Shown: positions 1 to 6,475, counted from the stretch's first letter. The stretch is 20,966 bases of DNA from Clostridium sp. AF27-2AA (GCF_003478505.1 NZ_QUFI01000046.1:228-21193); one strand, 5' to 3'. The notes: a model not told the origin generated them from the sequence alone. Numbers and translations are program-made.

Positions 1-75
1 TCTTCACCGTCATGCGGCTCCTTTTTGACCTTCCGTTGGTCCGGTTCTGTACCGGCTGTGCGGAAGGAGAAACGT

Positions 76-254
76 ATGTATTTTGACGCAAAAGAGTTTG
101 GTAAGAGACTTCACGATGTACGCACATCCCGTGCATTACGCAGGAGGAGCTGGCGGTTCGACTGGGACTGGCAAGCAAGCATCATATGCCGCGTTGGGAA
201 ACCGACGAGGCATTTTTCGACAAAATCAGACGATACGGAGTACGAAAAGGTTAG
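76..254 (+). pseudogene. Frameshifted XRE-family HTH regulator remnant
   Basis: A ribosome binding site (GGAAGGAG) precedes an ATG at 76 that opens MYFDAKEFGKRLHDVR, a typical start of an XRE/Cro-type DNA-binding domain. The rest of the helix-turn-helix (ITQEELAVRLGLASKHHM then PRWET) is read in another frame from about 126 and stops with TAG at 252-254. Adding one G near 131-134 (CGTGCATT to CGTGGCATT) would join the two halves as RTSRGITQEEL. Beyond the WET motif the residues no longer resemble the family, so the C-terminal part is lost as well. No intact product is expected. The tail overlaps the end of the convergent MerR gene by a few bases. The HTH assignment rests on motif likeness. 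Confidence 0.6.
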
Positions 255-688
255 CTATGCGCGTTTTCATATGCTTTTCGGATTCCGTCCGGCAAATGGT
301 CAGGAATCAGTGCCTTTAGTCTGTCCTCACTGCCGTCTTTGATTGCCTGCTCATAGTACCAGCATTTGAATTTCAGCATATCCAGAGTGCGGTTCATCTG
401 CTCGAGCTCTGCCTCCATGTGCGACCGTTGCTCCTCAAACAGTGCCTTGCGTTGCGGGTAGGTGGACGGCCCTTCTACACACCAATCCATGAATTGCCGG
501 ATGTCCTTGATCTCCATGCCAGCTTTTTTCAGACATTCAATGACCCGGAGTGCTTCAATCTCCGTGTCACCGAATTTGCGGATGCCGGACACCCGTTCCA
601 TGTTCGGAAACAGCCCCTGCTTATCATAATAGCGCAGCGTGGAAATAGGTAATCCGAACATCTCTGCCACTTGTCCAATTGAATACAT
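251..688 (-). CDS. MerR family transcriptional regulator
   Basis: The 145-residue protein begins MYSIGQVAEMFGLPISTLRY, the MerR winged helix-turn-helix signature (residues 1-20), followed by the wing (YYDKQGLFPNMERVSGIRKF) up to about residue 70. A coiled-coil dimerisation helix spans roughly residues 80-118. There is no terminal cysteine cluster of the metal-sensing type, so the inducer is unknown. The start at 688 was chosen because it is preceded by GAGAGGG and gives the canonical N-terminus; the open frame extends further upstream but not with regulator-like sequence. The gene is divergent from the flavoprotein-cupin-hydrolase operon, whose promoter carries a MerR-type operator, so it very probably controls that operon and perhaps itself. 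Confidence 0.93.
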   Translation of the reverse strand: MYSIGQVAEMFGLPISTLRYYDKQGLFPNMERVSGIRKFGDTEIEALRVIECLKKAGMEIKDIRQFMDWCVEGPSTYPQRKALFEEQRSHMEAELEQMNRTLDMLKFKCWYYEQAIKDGSEDRLKALIPDHLPDGIRKAYENAHS

Positions 689-720
689 AAATTTCCCTCT
701 CGAAATTTTCAAAAAATATC

Positions 721-751
721 TTGACCTAAAGTTAGGTTTAGGTATTACTAT
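721..751 (+). promoter_or_regulatory. MerR-type promoter with operator in a 19-bp spacer
   Basis: The -35 box TTGACC (721-726) and -10 box TACTAT (746-751) are separated by 19 bp. A perfect inverted repeat, ACCTAAA (724-730) and TTTAGGT (737-743), sits between and partly over them. MerR regulators characteristically act by untwisting promoters with 19-20 bp spacers carrying a central dyad. Its place between the divergent MerR gene and the operon starting at 795 fits this. Box assignment is by eye. Confidence 0.8.
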
Positions 752-794
752 GAGAATAACACAAAGAATATAAAAATGCAAGGAGTGTTCTACG

Positions 795-1334
795 ATGAAT
801 AAAAAGGTACTGATCATTTCCTCAAGTCCCCGTAAGGGTGGTAACTCCGAAACGCTGGCGGCAGCATTTGCCAAGGGCGCACGGGAGGCAGGCAATCAGA
901 TAGAAACCGTATATCTGCGGGAAAAGCAGGTTGGCTTCTGCAAGGGCTGTCTTGCCTGCCTGAAGTTGGGGCACTGCGTCATCCAGGACGATGCCGTGGA
1001 AATTGCCGCCAAAATGCACGATGCGGATGTGCTGGTGTTCGCAACACCCGTCTACTATTACTGTGTCAGCGGTCAGCTCAAGACTATGCTGGATCGCGCC
1101 AACCCATTGTTCGATACGGACTACGCCTTTACGAAAGCCTACTTGCTGGCAACAGCGGCAGAGGACGCACCGGAAACCTTTGCGGGCACAGAGAAGGCCG
1201 TGCAGGGTTGGGTAGACTGCTTCCCCCGCTGTGCGCTGGCTGGCAAAGTGTTTGTAGGCGGCGTAAACGACGTGGGAGAGATCGCAGGTCATATTGCACT
1301 GGAGCAAGCTTATCAAATGGGCAAGGAGGTGTGA
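795..1334 (+). CDS. Flavodoxin-fold NAD(P)H-dependent oxidoreductase, possibly iron-sulfur flavoprotein
   Basis: A 179-residue protein of the FMN-reductase/flavodoxin-2 superfamily. The N-terminus MNKKVLIISSSPRKGGNSE holds the beta1 strand and the phosphate-binding loop for FMN, and ATPVYYYCVSGQLKTMLDR is the second conserved block (about residues 83-101). Residues 49-61 contain C-x2-C-x2-C-x5-C (Cys49, 52, 55, 61), the compact motif that ligates a 4Fe-4S cluster in Isf-type flavoproteins; whether a cluster binds here is inference. The protein is probably a cytoplasmic electron carrier or quinone/aromatic reductase. AAGGAG lies about 10 bases before the ATG. It is the first gene of a three-gene operon; the next start follows after 3 bases. 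MerR control is likely. Confidence 0.88.
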   Translation: MNKKVLIISSSPRKGGNSETLAAAFAKGAREAGNQIETVYLREKQVGFCKGCLACLKLGHCVIQDDAVEIAAKMHDADVLVFATPVYYYCVSGQLKTMLDRANPLFDTDYAFTKAYLLATAAEDAPETFAGTEKAVQGWVDCFPRCALAGKVFVGGVNDVGEIAGHIALEQAYQMGKEV

Positions 1335-1337
1335 GCC

Positions 1338-2102
1338 ATGGCAATCAAACAAACGGCAGGCAGAGAGGCTTTGGGGAAATTTGCTCCCAAATTTGCGGAA
1401 TTGAATGATGATGTGCTGTTTGGGCAGGTGTGGAGCCGGGAAGACAAGCTTTCCCTGCGAGACCGCAGCATTGTAACAGTGGTGGCTCTGATGGCGCAGG
1501 GACTGACGGATTCGTCCTTTCAGTACCATCTGACAACTGCAAAGAACAACGGCGTGACGAAAACGGAAATTGCGGAGATCCTGACCCATGCGGCATTTTA
1601 TGCGGGCTGGCCCAAGGCGTGGGCGGCTTTTCGTATGGCAAAGGAGGTATGGGCAGAGAACGATGCCGCCGATGCAAAAGCCAAGCATCAGAATGAAATG
1701 GTCTTTCCCATCGGTGCACCCAATGACGCCTTTGCAAAATATTTTATCGGACAAAGCTATCTCGCACCACTTTCTACGCAGCAGATCGGTATTTACAATG
1801 TGACCTTTGAACCCGGTTGCCGCAACAACTGGCACATTCATCATGCGAAAAACGGCGGCGGACAGATCCTCGTCTGTGTGGCCGGACGAGGTTACTATCA
1901 GGAATGGGGCAAACCGGCACAAGAGCTGCGCCCCGGCGATGTGGTAAATATCCCTGTGGGTGTCAAGCACTGGCACGGTGCTGCACCGGATAGCTGGTTT
2001 TCTCATCTGGCGGTAGAGGTTCCGGGGGATGAAACATCCAATGAATGGTTGGAAGCCGTGGACAACACAGTATATTTTAAGGCAACAGGCAAGGAGATCT
2101 GA
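1338..2102 (+). CDS. Carboxymuconolactone decarboxylase-cupin fusion protein
   Basis: 254 residues in two domains. Residues about 1-108 resemble the CMD/AhpD-like helical fold (SIVTVVALMAQG, then KTEIAEILTHAAFYAGWPKA). Residues about 120-250 are a cupin with HIH (166-168), GGGQILVCVAGRG, a PGDVVNIPVGVKHWHG block and His211 as probable metal ligands. The CMD half has no cysteine at all (the first is Cys161), so the redox CxxC chemistry of AhpD is excluded and gamma-CMD-like or non-catalytic roles remain. An AAGGAGGTG lies just before the start, overlapping the end of the flavoprotein gene. The substrate is unknown. The context suggests oxidative or electrophile metabolism together with its two operon partners. 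Confidence 0.9.
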   Translation: MAIKQTAGREALGKFAPKFAELNDDVLFGQVWSREDKLSLRDRSIVTVVALMAQGLTDSSFQYHLTTAKNNGVTKTEIAEILTHAAFYAGWPKAWAAFRMAKEVWAENDAADAKAKHQNEMVFPIGAPNDAFAKYFIGQSYLAPLSTQQIGIYNVTFEPGCRNNWHIHHAKNGGGQILVCVAGRGYYQEWGKPAQELRPGDVVNIPVGVKHWHGAAPDSWFSHLAVEVPGDETSNEWLEAVDNTVYFKATGKEI

Positions 2103-2104
2103 AT

Positions 2105-3127
2105 ATGGAAAAACTGAATCTGACACAGGAATGGGACAAGGTGTTCCCGAAAAGCGACAGGGTGGATCACAAGAAAGTAACCTTTCACAACCGATATGGC
2201 ATCATACTGGCGGCGGATATGTACACGCCGAGGGGCGCAGAGGGCAAGCTGCCTGCTATTGCCGTCAGCGGTCCGTTCGGTGCGGTAAAGGAGCAGTCCT
2301 CCGGTCTGTATGCGCAGAAAATGGCGGAGCTTGGCTTCTTGACGATTGCCTTCGATCCGTCCTACACCGGCGAGAGCGGCGGTATGCCCCGCTATGTAGC
2401 ATCGCCGGACATCAACACCGAGGATTTCTGCGCAGCGGTAGACTTTCTCTCCGTGCAGGAGAATGTTGATCCGGAGCGCATCGGTATCATCGGTATCTGT
2501 GGCTGGGGCGGTATGGCGCTCAATGCCGCGGCCATTGACACCCGCATCAAAGCTACTGCGGCTATAACCATGTACGACATGACCCGTGTAACGGCCAACG
2601 GATATTTTGATGCTGAGGATTCTGAGCAGGCACGCTTTGAGAAGAAAAAAGCCATGAATGCACAGCGCATCGAGGATTATAAAAGCGGAAGCTATGCGCT
2701 GGCGGGTGGCGTAGTTGATCCGCTGCCGGAGGACGCACCGCAGTTTGTAAAGGACTATTATGCCTACTATAAGACTCCGCGAGGCTACCATCCCCGCAGC
2801 CTGAATTCCAACGGCGGCTGGAATGTGACCTCCTCGCTGTCGTTCCTGAATATGCCGATCTTGCAATACAGCAGCGAGATCCGCTCTGCTGTGTTGCTGG
2901 TACACGGGGAAAAGGCGCACTCCCGCTATTTCAGCGAAACAGCGTACAGCAAGCTGACCGGCGATAACAAGGAATTGCTCATTATCCCCGATGCAAACCA
3001 CACTGACCTTTACGATCAGATGGACATCATTCCATTTGAAAAGCTCAACGCATTCTTTACGGAGTATTTGTTTCACGGCTGTTTATCCTTCGGATGGAAA
3101 CAGCAGGAATTGAGACCATTAGGGTAG
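2105..3127 (+). CDS. Alpha/beta hydrolase with cysteine nucleophile, altered C-terminus
   Basis: 340 residues with the alpha/beta hydrolase fold. AIAVSGPFGAVKEQ (51-64) is the oxyanion region, GICGWGG (130-136) is the nucleophile elbow with Cys132 in place of the usual Ser, and DANHTDLYD (296-304) supplies the catalytic His299. Cysteine elbows are known in dienelactone hydrolase and in YcjY-like hydrolases, so this is probably an active variant. AAGGAG ends the upstream gene and serves this start, 2 bases downstream, so the two are coupled. After FFTEYL (about residue 322) the last 18 residues do not look like family sequence and run into a disturbed region, which suggests a recombination end within the gene. 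The catalytic residues lie before it. Confidence 0.88.
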   Translation: MEKLNLTQEWDKVFPKSDRVDHKKVTFHNRYGIILAADMYTPRGAEGKLPAIAVSGPFGAVKEQSSGLYAQKMAELGFLTIAFDPSYTGESGGMPRYVASPDINTEDFCAAVDFLSVQENVDPERIGIIGICGWGGMALNAAAIDTRIKATAAITMYDMTRVTANGYFDAEDSEQARFEKKKAMNAQRIEDYKSGSYALAGGVVDPLPEDAPQFVKDYYAYYKTPRGYHPRSLNSNGGWNVTSSLSFLNMPILQYSSEIRSAVLLVHGEKAHSRYFSETAYSKLTGDNKELLIIPDANHTDLYDQMDIIPFEKLNAFFTEYLFHGCLSFGWKQQELRPLG

Positions 3128-3210
3128 CCAATATTTTTATGTTTGTGTTAGGCTTTGTTGGCAGTAGTCTACCAGAATTTTTCATTACAGTGTTTTGCTA
3201 AAGGAATCCG

Positions 3211-3407
3211 ATGGAGCTATAGCGAAGAAGAAAAGCGCTGGGTCTTATGCCCGTGGTGCGGTGCCAAGATGCGCTTGCAGATATTGCGGGAGACGGAATT
3301 AGTAACTTTTCCTCTGTTTTGTCCAAAATGCAGGCATGAGAGTATTATCAACGCAAAAAAATTTTATCATTGAAACCAAACAGCCAGACGCTAAGACGCA
3401 GTGCTGA
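3211..3407 (+). pseudogene. Cysteine-rich KTR protein gene, twice frameshifted
   Basis: The central frame reads RWVLCPWCGAKMRLQI and then TELVTFPLFCPKCRHESI, a four-cysteine zinc-ribbon (CPxC ... CPKC) typical of the small cysteine-rich KTR proteins on Gram-positive conjugative elements. Two single extra bases break it. At the 5' end AAGGA plus ATG 3211 is out of frame until one base near 3217 is removed. At the 3' end a run of seven A (3355-3361) shifts the frame into a stop at 3371; with six A it would continue to IIETKQPDAKTQC and stop at 3407. An uninterrupted central frame also runs upstream to a TTG at 3155, but without a ribosome binding site. It marks past passage of a mobile element. 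Confidence 0.65.
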
Positions 3408-3446
3408 TCGCAAAATCGATCATGCGCTGCGTCTTATTTATTTTGA
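3392..3446 (+). terminator. Long hairpin terminator overlapping the KTR gene end
   Basis: TAAGACGCAG (3392-3401) pairs perfectly with CTGCGTCTTA (3427-3436), and inside it TGATCG pairs with CGATCA around a CAAAAT loop. A TTATTTATTTT tract follows. The 5' arm is part of the KTR coding end (DAKTQ). Confidence 0.75.
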
Positions 3447-3460
3447 AGGAAGGATCTGCT

Positions 3461-3592
3461 ATGGATGCAATTATTTACACTACCAACACTGGAAGCTTAC
3501 TTTTGTGATGCGTGCAGAAGGATCACGATTCGGTATTGAGCGGTGCAGTGAGAAGCGAAAATATTCTGCTGCCGATCATGCAAAATCATTGA
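3461..3592 (+). pseudogene. Probable flavodoxin remnant
   Basis: GAAGGAAGG precedes an ATG at 3461 opening MDAIIYTTNTGSLLL and a TGA at 3506-3508. The beginning matches the flavodoxin first strand and FMN phosphate loop (IIYTTNTGS). The same frame continues after the stop for 27 codons (CVQKDHDSVLSGAVRSENI and on) to a TGA at 3590-3592. The stretch looks like a short, collapsed gene with good translation signals but no room for a folded flavodoxin. A leader peptide for the GNAT gene downstream is an alternative. The call is weak because only about 12 residues carry the signal. Confidence 0.3.
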
Positions 3593-3614
3593 TAAGAGAG
3601 AAGGAGAAAAAGTT

Positions 3615-4241
3615 ATGTCAGAAAAGAATATTATTATTCGTCTGGAAACGAAAGACGATTACAGAGCTGCCGAAAACCTGACCCGTGAGGCATTCTGGAA
3701 TGTTTACCGGCCCAGCTGTGTGGAGCACTATGTGCTGCACTGTTATCGGAATGACCCGGCATTTGTGCCGGAGCTGGATTTTTTGATGGAACTGGACGGT
3801 GAGCTGATCGGGCAGATTATCTATGTGCAGTCGGAGATTGACTGTGACGATGGACGAAAGGTATCGATCATGACCTTCGGCCCCATCAGCATTGCACCCG
3901 CATACAAGCGGCAGGGCTATGGAAAGCAGCTGCTTGACTATTCCATGGAAAAAGCCAGGGAAATGGGCGCAGGAGCGTTTGCCATTACCGGTAATATTGA
4001 CTTTTACGGCAAGTCTGGCTTTGTTCCGGTCAAAACCAGGGGCGTACGCTATGCCGACGACCCGGATGCGGACTATTTTCTCATCAAAGAATTGAAATCC
4101 GGATTTCTGAACGACATCTCCGGTACTTACAAAGACCCCGAGGGGTATTTTGTCTGTGAGAAAGATCCGGAGGAGTTTGAACGGTTTGAAGCCACCTTCC
4201 CGGTAAAAGAAAAGCAGAAGCTGCCGGGACAGCTGTTTTGA
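3615..4241 (+). CDS. GNAT family N-acetyltransferase
   Basis: 208 residues. The acetyl-CoA binding motif A is at about residues 88-108: GPISIAPAYKRQGYGKQLL, with the Q/RxxGxG/A loop as RQGYGK (99-104). Motif B is near NIDFYGKSGFVPVKTRG, the usual position after the fourth strand. The N-terminal half (RLETKDDYRAAENLTREAFW) is the standard GNAT opening. Target unknown; enzymes of this group acetylate small molecules or protein amines in the cytoplasm. AGAAGGAG lies upstream of the ATG. The next gene begins 12 bases after the stop, so the two are probably cotranscribed. An alternative open frame starting at 3370 overlaps this start and was not kept. Confidence 0.92.
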   Translation: MSEKNIIIRLETKDDYRAAENLTREAFWNVYRPSCVEHYVLHCYRNDPAFVPELDFLMELDGELIGQIIYVQSEIDCDDGRKVSIMTFGPISIAPAYKRQGYGKQLLDYSMEKAREMGAGAFAITGNIDFYGKSGFVPVKTRGVRYADDPDADYFLIKELKSGFLNDISGTYKDPEGYFVCEKDPEEFERFEATFPVKEKQKLPGQLF

Positions 4242-4253
4242 ACAGGAAGAATA

Positions 4254-4805
4254 ATGGCATCCAGTAAAGAGTATCTTCATTTCATTTTAGAACAGCTATC
4301 CGGCTCTATGAAGGGACACGGGTACTCGAATGATCTGCTGGATGCGTGTATTCGTGATGCCAAAGCGCAGGGGAAGAAAGGCATTTGTATTTTGTGCGCG
4401 GAGGGCCGGAAGCGGGAATTCCTCGCTGACCCGAAATTCCTTGCTTACAAGGAGTTTCGGGTGGCAGACATATCTGACTGCGGGATCAATCTCATGTATC
4501 TTCCTATCGAATCGGGTGCACAGCCGCCGCATTTCAAGGAATGTGCGAAACATCCGGTGATTAAGGAAGCAGGTTTTGTTCTCTATTACACCGATCAGTG
4601 TCCATATACCTATTATTGGGTGCCAAGGGTGCAGGAGGCAGCGAAGGAGCATGGTATCCCGTTCAAGGCCATCCATATCACTGATAAAAAATCTGCGCAG
4701 AATGTACCCGCGCCGGTCACGACCTATGCCCTGTTCCGGGACGGTCAGTTTCTGACACAAAGTATTCAGTCGGATAAAAAATTCATGGCGCTGGCAGGTT
4801 TGTAA
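4254..4805 (+). CDS. YoaP-like protein, N-terminally truncated
   Basis: 183 residues resembling the C-terminal two-thirds of YoaP-type proteins, which join a GNAT domain to a thioredoxin-like YoaP domain. What remains of the GNAT part starts at SGSMKGHGYSNDLLDACI (16-33), the acetyl-CoA loop. The YoaP part follows with FVLYYTDQCPYTYYWVP (108-124) and a tail on thioredoxin-like lines (HGIPFKAIHI, then TTYALFRDGQFLTQSIQ). From memory, relatives are about 240-260 residues, so 70-90 residues are missing and replaced by a short unrelated MASSKEYLHFILEQL. AGGAAG 5 bases before the ATG means it could still be translated. Whether it is functional is doubtful. Confidence 0.75.
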   Translation: MASSKEYLHFILEQLSGSMKGHGYSNDLLDACIRDAKAQGKKGICILCAEGRKREFLADPKFLAYKEFRVADISDCGINLMYLPIESGAQPPHFKECAKHPVIKEAGFVLYYTDQCPYTYYWVPRVQEAAKEHGIPFKAIHITDKKSAQNVPAPVTTYALFRDGQFLTQSIQSDKKFMALAGL

Positions 4806-4848
4806 GGCACAGGCAGAAGCTAGCTAGGGGAACTTTGTTTTCATGTCG

Positions 4849-4879
4849 ACTTAATCAAAAATTTGTGTTTTAATTAAGT
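4849..4879. promoter_or_regulatory. Inverted repeat, candidate ArsR operator
   Basis: ACTTAATCAAAA (4849-4860) and TTTTAATTAAGT (4868-4879) form a 12-bp-arm inverted repeat with one mismatch and a 7-bp spacer. It ends 23 bp before the ArsR start codon. ArsR proteins bind such AT-rich dyads over their own promoters, so this is the obvious operator candidate. No clear -35/-10 pair could be assigned. Confidence 0.6.
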
Positions 4880-4902
4880 GAATACTAAAACAGGGGGCTA
4901 AT

Positions 4903-5229
4903 ATGGAACTTGACCGTATGCTAAAGGCATTGGGAGAACCAATGCGTTTGAAAATATATCAATCGCTTTTAGAAAGAAAACATTGTGTTCGTTCTCTGTC
5001 TAAAAAATTCAGTATTTCTGAATCCGCCATTTCTCAACATATGAAAGTCATGAAGGACGCAGGATTAGTCTATGGTGAGAAATACGGCTATCACACACAT
5101 TATCTTCCACGACAGGATGCTGTAGGCTTCCTTACCGAGCAGTTTGAGAAGATGCAGACTGCTTCACTAACTCTGAATCGTGATAGGACTGTTTGTCAAT
5201 GTGAGTATCGTAAGGAGGAAGAAGTATGA
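4903..5229 (+). CDS. ArsR family winged-helix regulator
   Basis: 108 residues. ALGEPMRLKIYQSLLERKHC (9-28) and SISESAISQHMKVMKDAGLV (37-56) are the ArsR dimerisation helix and recognition helix; the wing follows with YGEKYGYHTHYLP. Cysteines occur at Cys28 and as a terminal VCQCEY pair, which could sense metal or thiol stress, but the classic ELCVCD motif in the recognition region is absent. AGGGGG lies 6 bases before the ATG. The stop codon overlaps the start of the first chromate-transporter gene (ATGA), so the regulator and transporter are translationally coupled. The upstream dyad suggests self-repression relieved by the transported anion or a related stress. Confidence 0.92.
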   Translation: MELDRMLKALGEPMRLKIYQSLLERKHCVRSLSKKFSISESAISQHMKVMKDAGLVYGEKYGYHTHYLPRQDAVGFLTEQFEKMQTASLTLNRDRTVCQCEYRKEEEV

Positions 5230-5804
5230 ATATCCTGTTTGATTTGTTCCTGACTTTTGCAAAGATCGGGTTGTTTACCTTTGGTGGAGGTTACGCCATG
5301 ATTTCCACAATTGAAAACAACTGTGTAGAAAGAAAACAATGGATTACTCACGATGAGATGATGAATGTGACTGTTATTGCGGAATCCACCCCAGGTCCCA
5401 TCGCTATCAACTGCGCAACCTTTACCGGATATAAGAAAGCTGGTTTTAGTGGTGCATTGGTGGCAACACTGGGTATGATTGTTCCATCCTTTGTTGTTAT
5501 CTATCTGATTTCTGTGTTTCTTGATAATTTCCTGGAACTGACCATCATGGCCCATGCTTTTAAGGGTATCAAAATAGCCGTTGGCATCTTAATTCTGGAT
5601 GCTGCCATTACTATGATTAAAAAAATGCACAAAAAGAAACTGCCGAGAACAATTATGATCGGCTCCGCTATCGTCATGTTCTGCATCAACCTCTTTGGAT
5701 GGAATTTCTCCTCGATCAGTCTGATGCTGATTTCAGCGGTTGTGAGTCTGACGATGTTTATTCTGAACGGTACACCTGAACAGAAAGGTGGTGCAAAGAA
5801 ATGA
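5226..5804 (+). CDS. Chromate transporter family protein, first half-unit
   Basis: 192 residues, mostly membrane-embedded, with the CHR signatures FGGGYAMI near residue 20 and ESTPGPIAINCATF near residue 60. This is the length of a short-chain CHR subunit; such proteins usually work as a pair encoded by adjacent genes and oriented oppositely in the membrane. GTAAGGAGG lies upstream and the start overlaps the ArsR stop. The family is named for chromate efflux, but in anaerobes its members may move other oxyanions, so the substrate is not certain. The second half-unit follows with a 4-base overlap. Confidence 0.93.
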   Translation: MNILFDLFLTFAKIGLFTFGGGYAMISTIENNCVERKQWITHDEMMNVTVIAESTPGPIAINCATFTGYKKAGFSGALVATLGMIVPSFVVIYLISVFLDNFLELTIMAHAFKGIKIAVGILILDAAITMIKKMHKKKLPRTIMIGSAIVMFCINLFGWNFSSISLMLISAVVSLTMFILNGTPEQKGGAKK

Positions 5805-6364
5805 TTTATCTTGACTTGTTTCTTGGTTTCTTAAAAGTCGGATGCTTTGCATTTGGCGGTGCCTATGGTGCCATTCCGTTAATCCGAGATGTAGTAATGT
5901 CTTATGGCTGGCTGAGAGATGAAATGCTGACTTATATGATTGCTGTCAGCGAAAGTACCCCAGGTCCCATCATGGTCAACCTTGCCACTTATATCGGTAG
6001 CAATCAAGCAGGATTCCTTGGTGCAGTGGTCGCAACGCTGGCGGTTGTTCTGCCTTCGTTTTTGATTATTTTGTTGGTAACAGCGTTATTGAAAACTGCA
6101 TTGAAGAACAAATATGTTCAAGCTGTGTTGTGTGGGCTGAAACCTTGCGTAATCGGCATTGTGCTGGCTACGGGCATTTACATGGTTTTAAGTAACTGCT
6201 TTGTGAAAATATCTGATGTATGTATTAACATCCCAGCGATTATCATCTCAATTATCTTGGTTCTTTCTATAATTAGCTATAGGCAGTTGACAAAAAAGAA
6301 GTTATCGCCAATTCTGCTAATGGTTATCTCAGCGGTTGCGGGAGTAGTTGTATACGGCATATGA
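5801..6364 (+). CDS. Chromate transporter family protein, second half-unit
   Basis: 187 residues, homologous to the preceding gene product: FGGAYGAIPLIRDVV near residue 18 and SESTPGPIMVNLATYIG near residue 50 match the same CHR motifs, and several hydrophobic helices follow. The start overlaps the stop of the first subunit (ATGA), giving tight coupling and probably equal amounts of both. Together with the ArsR gene it makes a three-gene unit. No further gene is coupled downstream; an inverted repeat lies right after the stop. Confidence 0.93.
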   Translation: MIYLDLFLGFLKVGCFAFGGAYGAIPLIRDVVMSYGWLRDEMLTYMIAVSESTPGPIMVNLATYIGSNQAGFLGAVVATLAVVLPSFLIILLVTALLKTALKNKYVQAVLCGLKPCVIGIVLATGIYMVLSNCFVKISDVCINIPAIIISIILVLSIISYRQLTKKKLSPILLMVISAVAGVVVYGI

Positions 6365-6365
6365 G

Positions 6366-6399
6366 GAACTTTTGATGGGATGTTAGGAAACAAAAGTTC
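6366..6399 (+). terminator. Inverted repeat after the chr operon, weak terminator or attenuator
   Basis: GAACTTTTG (6366-6374) and CAAAAGTTC (6391-6399) are perfect 9-bp arms around a 16-base loop, two bases after the chr stop codon. No good T tract follows (TTGGAATC), so termination is only possible, not clear. Confidence 0.4.
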
Positions 6400-6475
6400 T
6401 TGGAATCAGGGTTACTGCAGATGAACTATATTTGGATCACAAAAGAAAATATTGACAAGGAAGGGAATATGTTTT

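Noticed and set aside
1..13. Minus-strand gene start (ATG at 13 with AAGGAG upstream) running off the left edge
   Set aside because: Only four codons are in the window, so it cannot be supported as a gene.
822..2126. 434-codon minus-strand frame opposite the flavoprotein and CMD-cupin genes
   Set aside because: A shadow of two well-supported genes; no recognisable domain.
3370..3681. 103-codon open frame between KTR and GNAT
   Set aside because: Crosses the terminator hairpin and overlaps the clear GNAT start out of frame; no motif.
6452..6475. TTGACA at 6452 as a promoter -35 or TTG as the transporter start
   Set aside because: No -10 at the right distance without making a leaderless start, and the eight extra residues are not family-like.
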